Shown here piece by piece: positions 43,306 through 51,065 of a DNA stretch of 64,000 nt (the stretch's first letter is position 1; each line of letters opens with the position of its first letter). The stretch spans positions 1,116,001-1,180,000 of the forward strand of contig NZ_LT629688.1 in assembly GCF_900101785.1 (NCBI RefSeq). Reading direction: 5' to 3'. This stretch comes from Auraticoccus monumenti. GTDB lineage: Bacteria > Actinomycetota > Actinomycetes > Propionibacteriales > Propionibacteriaceae. The notes beneath the pieces are model-generated. The model was not told the origin of the DNA. It did not search any database and saw nothing but the letters and a program-made list of their open reading frames with translations. A program made the position numbers and the translations under genes.

Positions 43306-44316
43306 GTGGTGAGGCTCCGGCGGGTGACCAACCGGTCGCCGGGTTACACCCGTCGTCGTGCCGGGAAGCACTGGTCCTTCCTGGACACCGACGGACGTCC
43401 GCTGCGCGGGGAGGAGCGGGAGCGCGTCCAGCACCTGGCCATCCCGCCGGCCTGGCAGGACGTGTGGATCTGCCCCCACGCGAACGGCCACCTGCAGGCC
43501 ACCGGGGTGGACGCCGCCGGGCGGACCCAGTACCTGTACCACCCCGAGTGGGTGCACCGCCGCAACGTCGCCAAGTACGAGCGGGTGGTGGAGATCGCGG
43601 TGGCCCTGCCGGAGCTGCGCCGCGCCGTGCTGGAGCACATCGAGGCCGCGGACTCCTCCCGCGAGCACGCCGCTGCGGTGGCGGTGAAGCTGCTGGACTC
43701 GGGGGCGTTCCGGGTGGGCAACGACGTCTACGCCGACCAGAACGGCACCTTCGGACTGACCACCCTGGAGCGCCGCCACGTCCGGGCCAAGGGGGACGCG
43801 CTGGTGATCAGCTTCACCGGCAAGTCCGGCGTCGAGCACAGCGTCACCATCGACGACCCCCCGGTGGTGGACGCCCTGAACCGGATGCGCCGGCGTCGCA
43901 GTGGCGGGCCGCGGCTGCTGGAGTACCGGGCCGCGGCGGTGCTGTCGGCGCTGGACTCCAGCGACGTCAACCGCTACCTGCGCGAGCAGAGCGGCCTGGA
44001 CGTCACCGCCAAGGACCTGCGCACCTGGGCCGGCACCGTGATCGCGGCGGAGATGCTGGCCCTGAACAAGGAGGGCGGCGGCACCAAGGCGGCCCGCTCC
44101 CGGGCGGTGAAGCAGGCCATGACGGCGGTCTCGGAGGCGCTGGGGAACACCCCGACGGTGGCCCGCAGCTCCTACGTCGACCCGCGCCTGGTCAGCCTGT
44201 TCGAGAACGGCGCCACGCTGCCCGAGGCGGTCCTGGCCGCGGACTACGCCGACGAGGTCGAGCGCCGTCACGCCATCGAGCGTGCCACCCTGGAGCTGCT
44301 GCGCAAGGCCGACTGA
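43306..44316 (+). CDS. Type IB DNA topoisomerase (poxvirus-like)
   Basis: Relaxes supercoils through a 3-prime phosphotyrosyl intermediate. In this 336-residue protein the active site can be traced by spacing against the vaccinia enzyme: Arg136, Lys173 (FTGKSGV), Arg239 (KDLRTWAG) and nucleophile Tyr290 (SSYVDP). The position of vaccinia His265 is Asn281, as in some cellular and giant-virus relatives. GTG 43306 or GTG 43309 starts the protein after GGAGGAGG. The VOC gene follows 13 bp downstream in the same direction. Confidence 0.88.
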   Translation: MVRLRRVTNRSPGYTRRRAGKHWSFLDTDGRPLRGEERERVQHLAIPPAWQDVWICPHANGHLQATGVDAAGRTQYLYHPEWVHRRNVAKYERVVEIAVALPELRRAVLEHIEAADSSREHAAAVAVKLLDSGAFRVGNDVYADQNGTFGLTTLERRHVRAKGDALVISFTGKSGVEHSVTIDDPPVVDALNRMRRRRSGGPRLLEYRAAAVLSALDSSDVNRYLREQSGLDVTAKDLRTWAGTVIAAEMLALNKEGGGTKAARSRAVKQAMTAVSEALGNTPTVARSSYVDPRLVSLFENGATLPEAVLAADYADEVERRHAIERATLELLRKAD

Positions 44317-44329
44317 CCGAGGAGCACCC

Positions 44330-44710
44330 GTGCACCGGAGCCGACTGTCCACCCTGCTGATCGACGTGCGCGAGGAGGAGGTGGGGGCGGCGGCCGGGTT
44401 CTGGTCCGCCGCGCTGGGCGTACCGGCCGAGCCGGTGCCGGGCGAGCCCCAGTTCACCTCGCTCCCCGACGCCGTCCCCGGGCTGGTGACCGCCATCCAG
44501 GGCGTGGCGGACGCGCCCCGCTACCACCTCGACCTCGAGACCGACGACGTGGACGCCGAGACCGCCCGGCTGGTCGGGCTCGGCGCGGTCGAGCTGCGGG
44601 AGTGGGCGGGGTGCCGGGTCCTGCAGGTGCCCGGCGGTCAGCTGGTCTGCGTCATCCCCGTGCACAGCGACCCCCAGGAGTTCGCCGCCGCGTCGCGCCG
44701 CTGGGAGTGA
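44330..44710 (+). CDS. VOC-family (glyoxalase-like) protein
   Basis: Protein of 126 residues with the betaalphabetabetabeta layout of glyoxalase-like VOC proteins (HRSRLSTLLIDVREEEVG; AAAGFWSAALGVPAE; YHLDLETDDVDAE). It resembles Glyoxalase_6-type members, many of which bind or modify small molecules; the activity is unknown. GTG 44330 has GAGGAG 6 nt upstream, and it probably shares a transcript with topoisomerase IB. Confidence 0.8.
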   Translation: MHRSRLSTLLIDVREEEVGAAAGFWSAALGVPAEPVPGEPQFTSLPDAVPGLVTAIQGVADAPRYHLDLETDDVDAETARLVGLGAVELREWAGCRVLQVPGGQLVCVIPVHSDPQEFAAASRRWE

Positions 44711-44771
44711 GCAGCGTGGGGCCGGCTGTCGTCGGCGTCAGCGGCCAGGACGGTCGTGCGGGAACGGCGAC

Positions 44772-44826
44772 GTGCTCATGGGAGCACGATGGCGCTCATG
44801 CGGAGCCAGCCTGCTCGTATAAGCAG
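44772..44826. repeat. Pair of 16-bp quasi-palindromes, 39-bp register (locus 1)
   Basis: GTGCTCATGGGAGCAC (44772-44787) and CTGCTCGTATAAGCAG (44811-44826) start 39 bp apart in the convergent gap between the VOC gene and the second YjbR gene. Two close relatives with the same 39-bp register lie at 62307-62361. Each can form a 6-bp hairpin, so a terminator role is possible, but the shared spacing suggests a paired binding site or a mobile repeat. Confidence 0.7.
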
Positions 44827-44866
44827 GTTCGTGCTTCTGTGGCCCGTCGCAGCGGACGCCGGGGTG

Positions 44867-45226
44867 TCAGCGCGTCGCGTCGAGCCGGGCCACCAGGCGG
44901 GTCGGGGCGATCAACCGGTAGGCGTCGGTGACCAGGTCCGCCACCTGGTCCCAGTCCACCTCGACGTCGAGGAAGACGCCCAGCCAGCCCCGGTGCCCGA
45001 CGTAGGGCGGGCGGAAGAAGCGGACCGGGTCGTCGGCGACGAGGACGTCGCGCTCGTCGGCGGTGCACGCGCACCAGAAGGCCAGCCGGTCGTCGTGGTG
45101 GTGGTTGGACAGCATCACGAACACCGACTTGTCGCGCACGAACCACGTGGGCTCGCCGTGGCTCAGCCGCTCCGTCACCTCGGGCAGGGCCAGGCACAGC
45201 GCCCGCAACCGCTGCACCGCCTCCAT
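44867..45226 (-). CDS. MmcQ/YjbR-like protein (second copy)
   Basis: YjbR-fold protein of 119 residues, with LPEVTERLSHGEPTWFV near the start and the C-terminal DWDQVADLVTDAYRLIAPTRL motif. This end closely matches the paralogue at 42266, while the middle (FVMLSNHHHDDRLAFW) differs. Function is unknown. ATG 45226 lies 6 nt after CAGGAT; ATG further upstream would add 13 residues. Together the two copies bracket topoisomerase IB and the VOC protein. Confidence 0.82.
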   Translation of the reverse strand: MEAVQRLRALCLALPEVTERLSHGEPTWFVRDKSVFVMLSNHHHDDRLAFWCACTADERDVLVADDPVRFFRPPYVGHRGWLGVFLDVEVDWDQVADLVTDAYRLIAPTRLVARLDATR

Positions 45227-45281
45227 GGGCCCATCCTGCGCCCGCTGCCGCCCGGCGTCGAGCACCGGGGAGCGGCGGGGC

Positions 45282-46220
45282 TCAGCTCAGGACGTCCTTG
45301 GTGGAGAAGCGGCCGTAGGCCAGGCTGCCGAAGACGGCGACGTAGCCCAGCTGCAGCAGCGCGTTCTCACCCAGCGAGCTGAGCTCGAGCGGGCTGCGGA
45401 GCAGGTCGGCGAAACCGAACCAGTGGGCGCTGAACAGGAACGGGTGGATCACCTCGAGCTGGGGCAGCTGGCCCAGCACCTGGGCGGCGCCGGCCAGCAC
45501 CACGGTGGCGGCCATGGCCCCGACCGGGACGTTGGTCAGGGTGGAGATGAACAGCCCGATGGCGCTCAGCCCCAGCATCGAGACCGCAGCGTAGGTGATC
45601 AGCAGACCCATCCGGATGGCGTACCCGCCGAACCCGACCGTGTCGCCGGAGAGCAGGGCGACCGGGCCGATCGGGAAGAGGGCGGCCCCGATCAGCGCCC
45701 CGGTGAGGGCGATGGTCAGACCGGCGGCCAGGCAGAACGCGACCGCGCCGGCCATCTTGACCAGCAGCAGCCGGAGCCGGCCGGCCGGGGCCACCAGCAG
45801 GTAGCGGAGCGTGCCGAGGCTGGCCTCGCCGGCGATGGTGTCCCCGGCCACCACCCCGACGGTCAGCGGCAGGAACAGCGGGATGCACACCGTCATCGCG
45901 GTCAGCGAGACGAACAGCCCGTTGTTGGTGATGCTGCCCAGGAACGGCGGACCGTCGTTGCCCGGGTCCTCGATCCGGACCGCCACGGCGACCAGGATCG
46001 GGATCACGGCCAGCGCGGCCAGCATCGCCTTGGTCCGGCGACGGGCGAACAGCACCGCGAGCTCGGACCACAGCAGCGACCAGCTGGAACCACGGGAGCG
46101 TCCGGTCGGAGCGGGACGGCCGGAGGAGGCGCCCGCACGGTCGGCCTGGCGGGCGCGGTCGGTCGGGTCGAGCTGGTCCCGCTCGACGGCAGCAGGAGGC
46201 TGGGGGTCAGCCGGCGACAT
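45282..46220 (-). CDS. ABC-2-type exporter permease
   Basis: Membrane subunit of an ABC-2 exporter, 312 residues. An unusual disordered, charged N-terminus (about 1-45) precedes six membrane segments; the motif EASLGTLRYLLVAPAGRLRLLLVK is the coupling region after the first helices, as in NatB/YhaP-like permeases. ATG 46220 overlaps the ATPase stop by 14 bp, so they are made together. The exported substrate is unknown; the LolA-like first gene of the operon hints at lipids or lipoproteins. Confidence 0.85.
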   Translation of the reverse strand: MSPADPQPPAAVERDQLDPTDRARQADRAGASSGRPAPTGRSRGSSWSLLWSELAVLFARRRTKAMLAALAVIPILVAVAVRIEDPGNDGPPFLGSITNNGLFVSLTAMTVCIPLFLPLTVGVVAGDTIAGEASLGTLRYLLVAPAGRLRLLLVKMAGAVAFCLAAGLTIALTGALIGAALFPIGPVALLSGDTVGFGGYAIRMGLLITYAAVSMLGLSAIGLFISTLTNVPVGAMAATVVLAGAAQVLGQLPQLEVIHPFLFSAHWFGFADLLRSPLELSSLGENALLQLGYVAVFGSLAYGRFSTKDVLS

Positions 46221-47193
46221 CGAAACCCTCCCCGGTCAGTGCGACGAAGCGGTCCTCGAGCGTCTCGCCCTCCACGCTGACCCCGCGGACCCGGACGCCG
46301 GCGGCCACCAGGGCGGCGACGACGTCCTCCACCCGGTGCTCGTCGTCGAGGTCGGCCAGCAGGTCGCCCTCGCGGTCCACCGAGAGCCCGAGCCGGGTCA
46401 GGGTGGCCGTGGCCTCGGTCGGGTCGGGGGTGCGCAGCCGCAGCCGGCGCGCGCCCTGGGCCTGCAGCTCGGCCATCGAACCCTGGGCGACCAGGCGTCC
46501 GACGCTCATCACCGCGACGTGGTCGCACATCTGCTCGATCTCGCTGAGCAGGTGGCTGGAGACGAAGACGGTGGTGCCGTCGGCGGTCAGCGAGCGGACG
46601 AGGTGGCGCACCTCGCGGGTGCCCTGCGGGTCCAGGCCGTTGGTGGGCTCGTCCAGCACCAGCAGCTCGCGCGGCGTGAGCAGGGCGTTGGCCAGCCCGA
46701 GCCGCTGCTTCATGCCCAGGGAGTAGGCGTGCACCTTCTTGGACGAGGCGTGGGTCAGCCCGACCCGGTCCAGGGCGTCGTCGACGCGGGCGCGCCGGGT
46801 CCGTGGGGACGCGGTGGGGTCGGCGGCGTCGAGCCGGCGCAGGTTGTCCCGGCCGGAGAGGAACGGGTAGAAACCCGGCCCCTCGACCAGGGCGCCCACC
46901 CGGGGCAGCACCTGCGCCCAGCTGCGCGGCACCGGTTGGCCCAGCACCCAGGCCTGGCCGCTGCTGGCCGAGGCCAGCCCCAGCAGCACCCGGATGGTGG
47001 TGGTCTTGCCCGAGCCGTTGGGGCCGAGGAAGCCGAAGACCGACCCGCGCGGGACCCGGAGGTCGACGTCGTCCACAGCACGCTGGGCGCCGAAGGTCTT
47101 GCTCAGCCCGCGGGTCTCGATGGCCAGGGACTCCTCGCCCGCGCCGTCGGGGACGCTCGGGGCGGCGGGAGCGGCGACCGAGCCCGCGGTCAC
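46207..47193 (-). CDS. ABC exporter ATP-binding protein
   Basis: ATPase of 328 residues that powers the ABC-2 permease. Walker A is GPNGSGKTT, the signature is SLGMKQRLGLANAL, and Walker B is LLVLDEPTNGLD, all intact, with H-loop histidine in VSSHLLSEIE. A short Ala/Pro-rich N-terminal extension precedes the domain and a C-terminal DUF4162-like region (about 220-328) follows. GTG 47193 overlaps the LolA-like stop (GTGA). Confidence 0.92.
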   Translation of the reverse strand: MTAGSVAAPAAPSVPDGAGEESLAIETRGLSKTFGAQRAVDDVDLRVPRGSVFGFLGPNGSGKTTTIRVLLGLASASSGQAWVLGQPVPRSWAQVLPRVGALVEGPGFYPFLSGRDNLRRLDAADPTASPRTRRARVDDALDRVGLTHASSKKVHAYSLGMKQRLGLANALLTPRELLVLDEPTNGLDPQGTREVRHLVRSLTADGTTVFVSSHLLSEIEQMCDHVAVMSVGRLVAQGSMAELQAQGARRLRLRTPDPTEATATLTRLGLSVDREGDLLADLDDEHRVEDVVAALVAAGVRVRGVSVEGETLEDRFVALTGEGFDVAG

Positions 47194-48248
47194 CGGGCGG
47201 CCGCGACCAGCTGGTCCACGCCGACCGCTCCGGCCAGGACCCGGCCGTCGTCGGTGAGCAGCACCGACACCAGGGACGTCTGCAGCGCGCGGCCACCCTC
47301 GACCGGCACCGTCAGCTGCTCCAGCATCGCGGTGCCCTCGCTCTCGGGCAGCCCACCGGTCTCGACCTCGACCACGGTGGCCCAGCCCTCGCCGCTGACC
47401 ACCGGGGCGTCATCGCCCTCCGGGCCGGCCTCGGGGCGGGCACCGTCGTGGCCGTCGGACTCGTGGCCGTCGTGCTCGGGCAGGTCCTTCTTGGTGACCT
47501 CGGTACCGGGCGGCGGGGTGAAGCTGAACAGGGAGGCGTCGGGGGTGTCGAGGTCCAGGTCGGTGAAGGCGATGCTGAAGGCCGGCGCCTGCTGGCCGAC
47601 GGCGTGCACCTGGACGGCCAGCGGCATCCCGGTCTCGGCGTCCACGGCCACGGTGACGAAGTCGACCAGGGTCTCCCCGGCCCGCGGGTCCAGCCGCAGC
47701 TGGTAGACCCCGCGACCGGCCACGCTGGCGGTGTCGGTCACGCTCACCTCGGTGGTGGGCTCGGCGCCCTCGAGCAGCGCCTGCACCAGCTCGGCCGGGG
47801 TGCCCGCGGGGGCGTCGCGCTCGCCGCCCTCGTGCTCGGGCAGCGTGGTGTTCAGGGCGGTCTTCTCGTCGGAGTCGTAGAGCCAGACCTCGTCGCCGTT
47901 GCGGACCACGTCACGCTGGCTCATCTGGTCCAGCACCTGCAGCCGGCTGCGCTCGGGGCCGTCGACGTAGACCCGGGCCTCGTGGGAGGAGGTGAGCAGC
48001 TCCAGCACACCGCCCTCACCACCGCCCCCGCCGAGGGCGCCCAGGTCGGGCAGGCCCAGCTCGGAGGTCTGCTCGACCGTGCCGGAGAAGGTGGACTCCT
48101 GCGAGGTGGCCACGAGCTCCAGCACCTCGGCGGCGCTGCGCTCGGGCAGACCGGGGTCGGCGTCGGCGACCAACGGCACGGTGACCACACCGGCGGCCAC
48201 GACGAGAGGGGCGACCAGGGCGGGGATCCAGCGGCGGGACAGGCTCAT
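47190..48248 (-). CDS. Secreted LolA-like lipoprotein-carrier fold protein
   Basis: Exported protein of 352 residues with an N-terminal signal (WIPALVAPLVVAAGVVTVP). The body matches the LolA/DUF2092-like fold found in mycobacterial LppX-type and actinobacterial lipid carriers: VLELVATSQESTFSGTVEQ near the start and IAFTDLDLDTPDASLFSFTP at the end. A histidine/aspartate-rich insert (LPEHDGHESDGHDGA, about 262-276) might bind metal. First gene of a fully overlapping three-gene operon with an ABC exporter, suggesting hand-over of an exported lipid. TAGCCT lies 7 nt before ATG 48248. Confidence 0.75.
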   Translation of the reverse strand: MSLSRRWIPALVAPLVVAAGVVTVPLVADADPGLPERSAAEVLELVATSQESTFSGTVEQTSELGLPDLGALGGGGGEGGVLELLTSSHEARVYVDGPERSRLQVLDQMSQRDVVRNGDEVWLYDSDEKTALNTTLPEHEGGERDAPAGTPAELVQALLEGAEPTTEVSVTDTASVAGRGVYQLRLDPRAGETLVDFVTVAVDAETGMPLAVQVHAVGQQAPAFSIAFTDLDLDTPDASLFSFTPPPGTEVTKKDLPEHDGHESDGHDGARPEAGPEGDDAPVVSGEGWATVVEVETGGLPESEGTAMLEQLTVPVEGGRALQTSLVSVLLTDDGRVLAGAVGVDQLVAAAR

Positions 48249-48316
48249 GCCCCCGAGGCTACGCCGCCGGTCCCAAGCCGACCATGCGACCACGGGCCCA
48301 TCCTGGCCGCCCCGGC

Positions 48317-48529
48317 TCAGTCCTTGAGCTTGTTCAGCGAGCTGCCCTTGTGGGCCGCCCTGGCGCCGGTCTTCTCCGACTCCACGACGTAGTACGGCTC
48401 GTCCTCGCTGGCGTTGAACTTCTGCCCCTCGAAGGTGAACTCCTTCTTCTTCTGCTCCACGACCTCGCCCTGGGTGCGGCCCTGCGAGGTGCCCCAGGAC
48501 ACCCGGTCGCCCTTCTTGAAGTCAGCCAC
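48317..48529 (-). CDS. DUF2945 (HVA1/TUDOR-like) small protein
   Basis: A 70-residue basic protein matching DUF2945, also called the hypervirulence-associated TUDOR domain: KKGDRVSWGTSQGRTQGEV at the start and EKTGARAAHKGSSLNKL at the end. The fold is an SH3-like barrel; its role is unknown. GTG 48529 has a strong GGAGGAGGAAGA ribosome site. It is transcribed alone. Confidence 0.88.
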   Translation of the reverse strand: MADFKKGDRVSWGTSQGRTQGEVVEQKKKEFTFEGQKFNASEDEPYYVVESEKTGARAAHKGSSLNKLKD

Positions 48530-48592
48530 TCTTCCTCCTCCGGTTCGGTGTGCCCGGGACCGTACCCGCGGCCCCGGGCGCCAACCGGGCCG

Positions 48593-49798
48593 TCAGGACG
48601 TCCGGCTCGGGCGGGCCCGTCCCGCGACGGCCGCGAACGGCCCGGGGGCGGCGAAGACGGAGGCGGCGAACCGCCGGCCGATCAGCAGGTGGGTCGCGGC
48701 GTCGGGGTGCAGCTGGTCGGGCAGCGGGTGCTCGACCGCGTCGGCCTCGCCGTAGAGCTCCAGCCCGTCCAGGTGGTGCAGGTGCGGGTCCGACGCCGCC
48801 CGCTGGGCCACGACCCGGGCCAGCTCGGCGCGGATCACCCTCAGCGTGAGTCGCCCGGTGGCGACGTCGGACGGGTCGCCGGTGGCCACGAAGCGCAGCC
48901 GGCCCTCGGCCAGCGCCTCCGGGTCGAGGGCGCCGGGGCCGGGGGTGTCCTCGTGGATGGGGCAGAGCAGCGGGCTGACCACCAGCAGCGGGGTGTCGGG
49001 GTGCCCGTCGCGGATCGTGTCCAGGAAGCCGTGCACCGCCGGGGCGAAGGCCCGGACCCGCATCAGGTCGGTGTTGACCAGGTTGATCCCGATCTTGACG
49101 CTGATCACGTCCGCGGGGGTGTCGCGCATGGTGCGGGCGGTGAAGGGGTCGAGCAGGGCGCTGCCGCCGAACCCCAGGTTGACCAGCTCCACCCCACCGG
49201 CGGCGGCGGCGACCGCGGGCCAGGTGGTGCTCGGGCTGGCGGCGTCGGAGCCGTGGCTGATCGAGCTGCCGTGGTGCAGCCAGACCGGGCGGTCGGCGGG
49301 CACCGGGGCGACGGGTGCGTCGGTGCGCAGCGCGACGAGCGCGGTGGTCTCCCGGTGCGGCAGCCAGATCTCCACGTCCTTGTCCCGGGCGGGCAGACCG
49401 GTGACGCGGAGGGTCCCGGGCTCACCGCGACGGTGCTCGGTGGCGCCGGTGGCCAGGTCGGTGACCAGGACGTCGCCGCCGTCGACGGCCGCCTGCTCGA
49501 CCAGCACCCCGTCCACCAGCAGGTCGTAGAGGCCGTCCGGACGCGGCGGGGTGCCGGGGTACTCCCGCCGGGTGGGCAGGGTGTCCAGCTCGAAGGTGGT
49601 GGCCCGGGTGCGCAGGGCGACCCGGACGCCGGAGGGGTGGGACTCCACCATGGCCAGCTGGGGGTCGGTGTTCTGGGCCCGGGCCCAGGCGGGCAGGCGG
49701 TGCGGCAGCAGCCCGCGGTCGGTGCGCTCCAGCTCGAGCGCGCCGCGGACGAGGTCCTCGGTCAGCGGGACGGTGGTCAGGTTCGGCGTGGTGGTCAT
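48593..49798 (-). CDS. SGNH/GDSL-type hydrolase
   Basis: Probable carbohydrate or lipid esterase of 401 residues, without a signal peptide. An N-terminal beta-sandwich-like region (about 1-170) is followed by an SGNH domain: Ser in block I (HHGSSISHGSD), Gly in block II (NLGFGGSALLDP), Asn in block III (KIGINLVN) and Asp/His in block V (DQLHPDA). This domain order resembles acetylesterases of the CE2/CE3-like groups. ATG 49798 has GGAGA four nt upstream. The TetR gene 79 bp upstream in the same direction may control it. Confidence 0.8.
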   Translation of the reverse strand: MTTTPNLTTVPLTEDLVRGALELERTDRGLLPHRLPAWARAQNTDPQLAMVESHPSGVRVALRTRATTFELDTLPTRREYPGTPPRPDGLYDLLVDGVLVEQAAVDGGDVLVTDLATGATEHRRGEPGTLRVTGLPARDKDVEIWLPHRETTALVALRTDAPVAPVPADRPVWLHHGSSISHGSDAASPSTTWPAVAAAAGGVELVNLGFGGSALLDPFTARTMRDTPADVISVKIGINLVNTDLMRVRAFAPAVHGFLDTIRDGHPDTPLLVVSPLLCPIHEDTPGPGALDPEALAEGRLRFVATGDPSDVATGRLTLRVIRAELARVVAQRAASDPHLHHLDGLELYGEADAVEHPLPDQLHPDAATHLLIGRRFAASVFAAPGPFAAVAGRARPSRTS

Positions 49799-49877
49799 GG
49801 CTCTCCGTGGGGCGGGTGTCGGTGGTCGGACGGGGCGAGGAGTGAGGTCCGGTCCTCACCGGCCGGGGGCGTCGAGG

Positions 49878-50453
49878 TCAGTCCGAGGGGGCCGGCCAGT
49901 GGCGCAGCAGCGAGTCCAGGCCGTCCAGGGCGCGGGCCCAGCTGACGTCGCTGGACGGCTCGCTGTGGCTGAACGCGCCGTCGAGCTCGAGCGAGACCCA
50001 GCCGTGCACGACGCTGCCCAGCAGCCGGACGGCGTGGGTCTGGTCGTCCCCGCTCAGGTCGTAGCCGCGCAGGATGGCCCGGGTCATCTCCGCGTGGCGG
50101 GGACCTGCGCTGGCCGCGGCGGTGGCGGGGTCGAGCCGGTACCGGGCGGCGGCGTAGCGGCCGGGGTGCGCCCGGGCGTAGTCGCGGAACACCTCGGCGA
50201 AGGCGGCCAGCGCCTCCTTGCCCGCCCGCCCGGCCAGGGCCGGCGCGAGCCGGTCGGCCAGCTCGTCCAGGGCCAGCAGGGCGATCCGCGTCCGCAGGTC
50301 CTCGGAGCTGGTCAGGTGGGAGTAGAGGCTGGCCGCCTTGACGCCGAAGCGCCGGGCCAGCGCCGACAGGGTCACCTGCCCGAAGCCGACCTCGTCGGCC
50401 AGCTCGGCGCCGGCGACGGTCAGCCGGGCCGCGCTGAGTCCTGCTCGTACCAC
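49878..50453 (-). CDS. TetR-family regulator (WHG-domain type)
   Basis: Regulator of 191 residues. The helix-turn-helix lies in VTLSALARRFGVKAASLYSHL (about 27-47); the WHG motif is present as VVHGWVSLEL near residue 150. It is transcribed toward the SGNH hydrolase gene, which is its likely target. GTG 50453 has GAGGGGGAT upstream and, unlike most genes here, a recognisable -35/-10 promoter and leader. Confidence 0.85.
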   Translation of the reverse strand: MVRAGLSAARLTVAGAELADEVGFGQVTLSALARRFGVKAASLYSHLTSSEDLRTRIALLALDELADRLAPALAGRAGKEALAAFAEVFRDYARAHPGRYAAARYRLDPATAAASAGPRHAEMTRAILRGYDLSGDDQTHAVRLLGSVVHGWVSLELDGAFSHSEPSSDVSWARALDGLDSLLRHWPAPSD

Positions 50454-50478
50454 GGATCCCCCTCAGGTCGTCGAGAAC

Positions 50479-50508
50479 AACCTAAAGGGCATAGGCAAAT
50501 ACCGTCAA
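50479..50508 (-). promoter_or_regulatory. TTGACG-N18-TAGGTT promoter of the TetR gene
   Basis: On the minus strand TTGACG (50503-50508) and TAGGTT (50479-50484) are 18 bp apart, within an unusually AT-rich patch; the -10 is 25 bp before GTG 50453. Confidence 0.6.
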
Positions 50509-50522
50509 CCGTTAGGGAGTGG

Positions 50523-51026
50523 TCAGGTGAGCAGACCCCGGACGTAGGCGGCCTGGCCGACGTGCTGGAAGTCGTCGCCCACCACGCTGGTCAGCCGGAC
50601 CCCCAGGGTCACCGGCGGGTCCCACGACTCGTCCACCACCCGGTCCAGGTCCTCGTCGGAGAGCCCGGCCAGGTACTCGTCGGTGACCGCGTGCACCGCG
50701 CGGTGGTAGCCCAGCAGCTGCTCGGCGGTCAGCCCGCGCACCACCCCGACCTGCTCCGACGTCATCCCGTAGCCGATCTCCTCCGGGGCGAGGGGGAGGT
50801 CGAACCGGTCCGACCACCCGCTGGTCCACACCTGCTCCAGGCCGGCGACCTCGGCCACGTGGTCGTCCTGGACCCGGGTGAGGTGCCAGACCAGCCAGGC
50901 GATGGTGTTCGCCCCCGGGGCCGGTCGCTGGGCCAGCTGCTCGGGGTCGAGACCCTCCACCGCGGCCTCCACGGCGGTGGCGATGTCGGCGTAGGCCGTC
51001 CGGAACACGTCCGCTGCGCTGCTCAT
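50523..51026 (-). CDS. DinB-family (DUF664-like) protein
   Basis: Helical bundle of 167 residues. Metal-site histidines appear in IAWLVWHLTRVQDDHVAEV (about 43-61) and GDDFQHVGQAAYVRG at the C-terminus, the HxxxxH...H pattern of DinB thiol-transferase-like proteins. Function unknown. ATG 51026 starts at the family N-terminus. It lies just downstream of, and parallel to, the ABC exporter genes with a 39-bp gap, so it may be the last gene of that operon. Confidence 0.75.
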   Translation of the reverse strand: MSSAADVFRTAYADIATAVEAAVEGLDPEQLAQRPAPGANTIAWLVWHLTRVQDDHVAEVAGLEQVWTSGWSDRFDLPLAPEEIGYGMTSEQVGVVRGLTAEQLLGYHRAVHAVTDEYLAGLSDEDLDRVVDESWDPPVTLGVRLTSVVGDDFQHVGQAAYVRGLLT

Positions 51027-51065
51027 GGCACCAGTCCACCACGGCGGGGTGGACGGCACGCGGGC

